Position numbers and translations under genes: made by a program
The notes under the pieces: generated by a model
The model's input: the letters and a program-made list of their open reading frames with translations, nothing else
Databases searched by the model: none
What the model was told of the DNA's origin: nothing
In this document: positions 6,113-6,504 of the stretch, in pieces
Position numbering within the stretch: the first letter of the stretch is position 1
Layout of the letters: the number at the start of each line of letters is the position of its first letter
From: an uncultured Verrucomicrobia subdivision 3 bacterium
GTDB taxonomy: Bacteria; Verrucomicrobiota; Verrucomicrobiae; Limisphaerales; CAMLLE01
Reading direction: 5' to 3'
Assembly (NCBI GenBank): GCA_946480555.1
Contig: CAMLLE010000185.1
Coordinates: forward strand, 1 to 6,504
Length of the DNA: 6,504 nucleotides

Positions 6113-6504
6113 CTAGAACTGATAGATCACGTTCATGCCGATCGAAACGGCATTTTCATCTTCACCGATGGCGCCGGTACCGCCGAACGCGTGGTCACCC
6201 GAGAGAATGCGGTCCCAGCGGACTTCCGCGCGGGTGATGACGTTCTTCCACAGCGCGTAATCCAGCGTGCCGGTCAGAGCGAACAGTTGGTTTTCGTCGC
6301 CATCCAGCGTGGTGTAACCGAACGTTCCGTTGCTGCCCCAGGCGAGGTCGCCACGGGTGTTCAGCTTGAGTTTCTCGGTGATCTGCCAGTTCAAGTAAGC
6401 GGCCAGCGCATTGGCGTAGCTGCCTTTGCCTGCGGAACCGGAGGTGTAGTCATACGCCAGGCCGAGGCTCAGGCCCGTGACGGGCAGCGGAATGGCGCCG
6501 CCGA
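6113..6504 (-). CDS. Outer-membrane beta-barrel (porin-like) protein, C-terminal part (5'-partial)
   Basis: The C-terminal 129 residues of an outer-membrane barrel; the frame stays open to the window edge, so the start lies beyond 6504 and the in-frame TTG at 6394 is internal. The protein shows alternating polar/apolar strands separated by glycine- and aspartate-rich turns: LSLGLAYDYTSG, ANALAAYLNWQI, LKLNTRGDLAWG, LFALTGTLDYALW, VITRAEVRWDRILSG, NAVSIGMNVIYQF. The final residue is Phe after an aromatic (I-Y-Q-F), the classic C-terminal signal for barrel insertion by the BAM machinery. The DYALWKNVITRAEVRWDR segment resembles BBP2/OmpL-like putative porins common in Verrucomicrobiota and Acidobacteria; that family name is from memory. 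It probably allows small-molecule diffusion across the outer membrane. It is convergent with the regulator gene and has its own terminator, so it is probably transcribed separately. Confidence 0.82.
   Translation of the reverse strand, partial: GGAIPLPVTGLSLGLAYDYTSGSAGKGSYANALAAYLNWQITEKLKLNTRGDLAWGSNGTFGYTTLDGDENQLFALTGTLDYALWKNVITRAEVRWDRILSGDHAFGGTGAIGEDENAVSIGMNVIYQF

Noticed and set aside
6113..6394. A 93-residue small protein starting at TTG 6394 on the minus strand
   Set aside because: The frame continues open to the window edge with the same alternating beta-strand pattern, so this is the end of a larger barrel protein rather than a small gene.

Overview
The window looks like part of a chromosome from a moderately GC-rich Gram-negative bacterium. 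My best guess is Verrucomicrobiota. The guess rests on three things: the gene types (a divergent family 2 glycoside hydrolase, a propeller-type sensor kinase with a NarL-type regulator, and a beta-barrel porin ending in a C-terminal Phe), the lack of clear Shine-Dalgarno sites, and my recollection of similar proteins in that phylum. It is not a proven assignment.

Layout: (1) 2-1879, plus strand: the C-terminal 625 residues of a GH2-family glycoside hydrolase whose N-terminus lies outside the window. (2) 1880-2185: a non-coding leader with short repeats and weak hairpins. (3) 2186-5182, plus strand: a complete 998-residue sensor histidine kinase with a signal peptide, 14 beta-propeller motifs, a Y_Y_Y domain, one transmembrane helix and a HisKA_3/HATPase_c transmitter. 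(4) 5183-5309: a short gap with a strong hairpin, a 12-base repeat also found in the first gap, and a small palindrome. (5) 5310-5960, plus strand: a NarL/FixJ-type response regulator, the evident partner of the kinase. (6) 5961-6112: a convergent intergenic region with an intrinsic terminator oriented for the minus-strand gene. (7) 6113-6504, minus strand: the C-terminal 129 residues of an outer-membrane beta-barrel protein.

Inferred working model: the periplasmic propeller and Y_Y_Y sensor detects an extracellular compound, perhaps a glycan product. It signals across the inner membrane to H808 of the transmitter, which phosphorylates D63 of the regulator. The regulator then controls transcription, possibly of the neighbouring GH2 gene. 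This is a two-protein counterpart of the one-protein hybrid two-component systems used by Bacteroidetes for polysaccharide loci. The porin is convergent and has its own terminator, so it is probably a separate transcription unit. All the genes belong to recognisable families. I see no mobile element, CRISPR array, RNA gene or clearly novel system.
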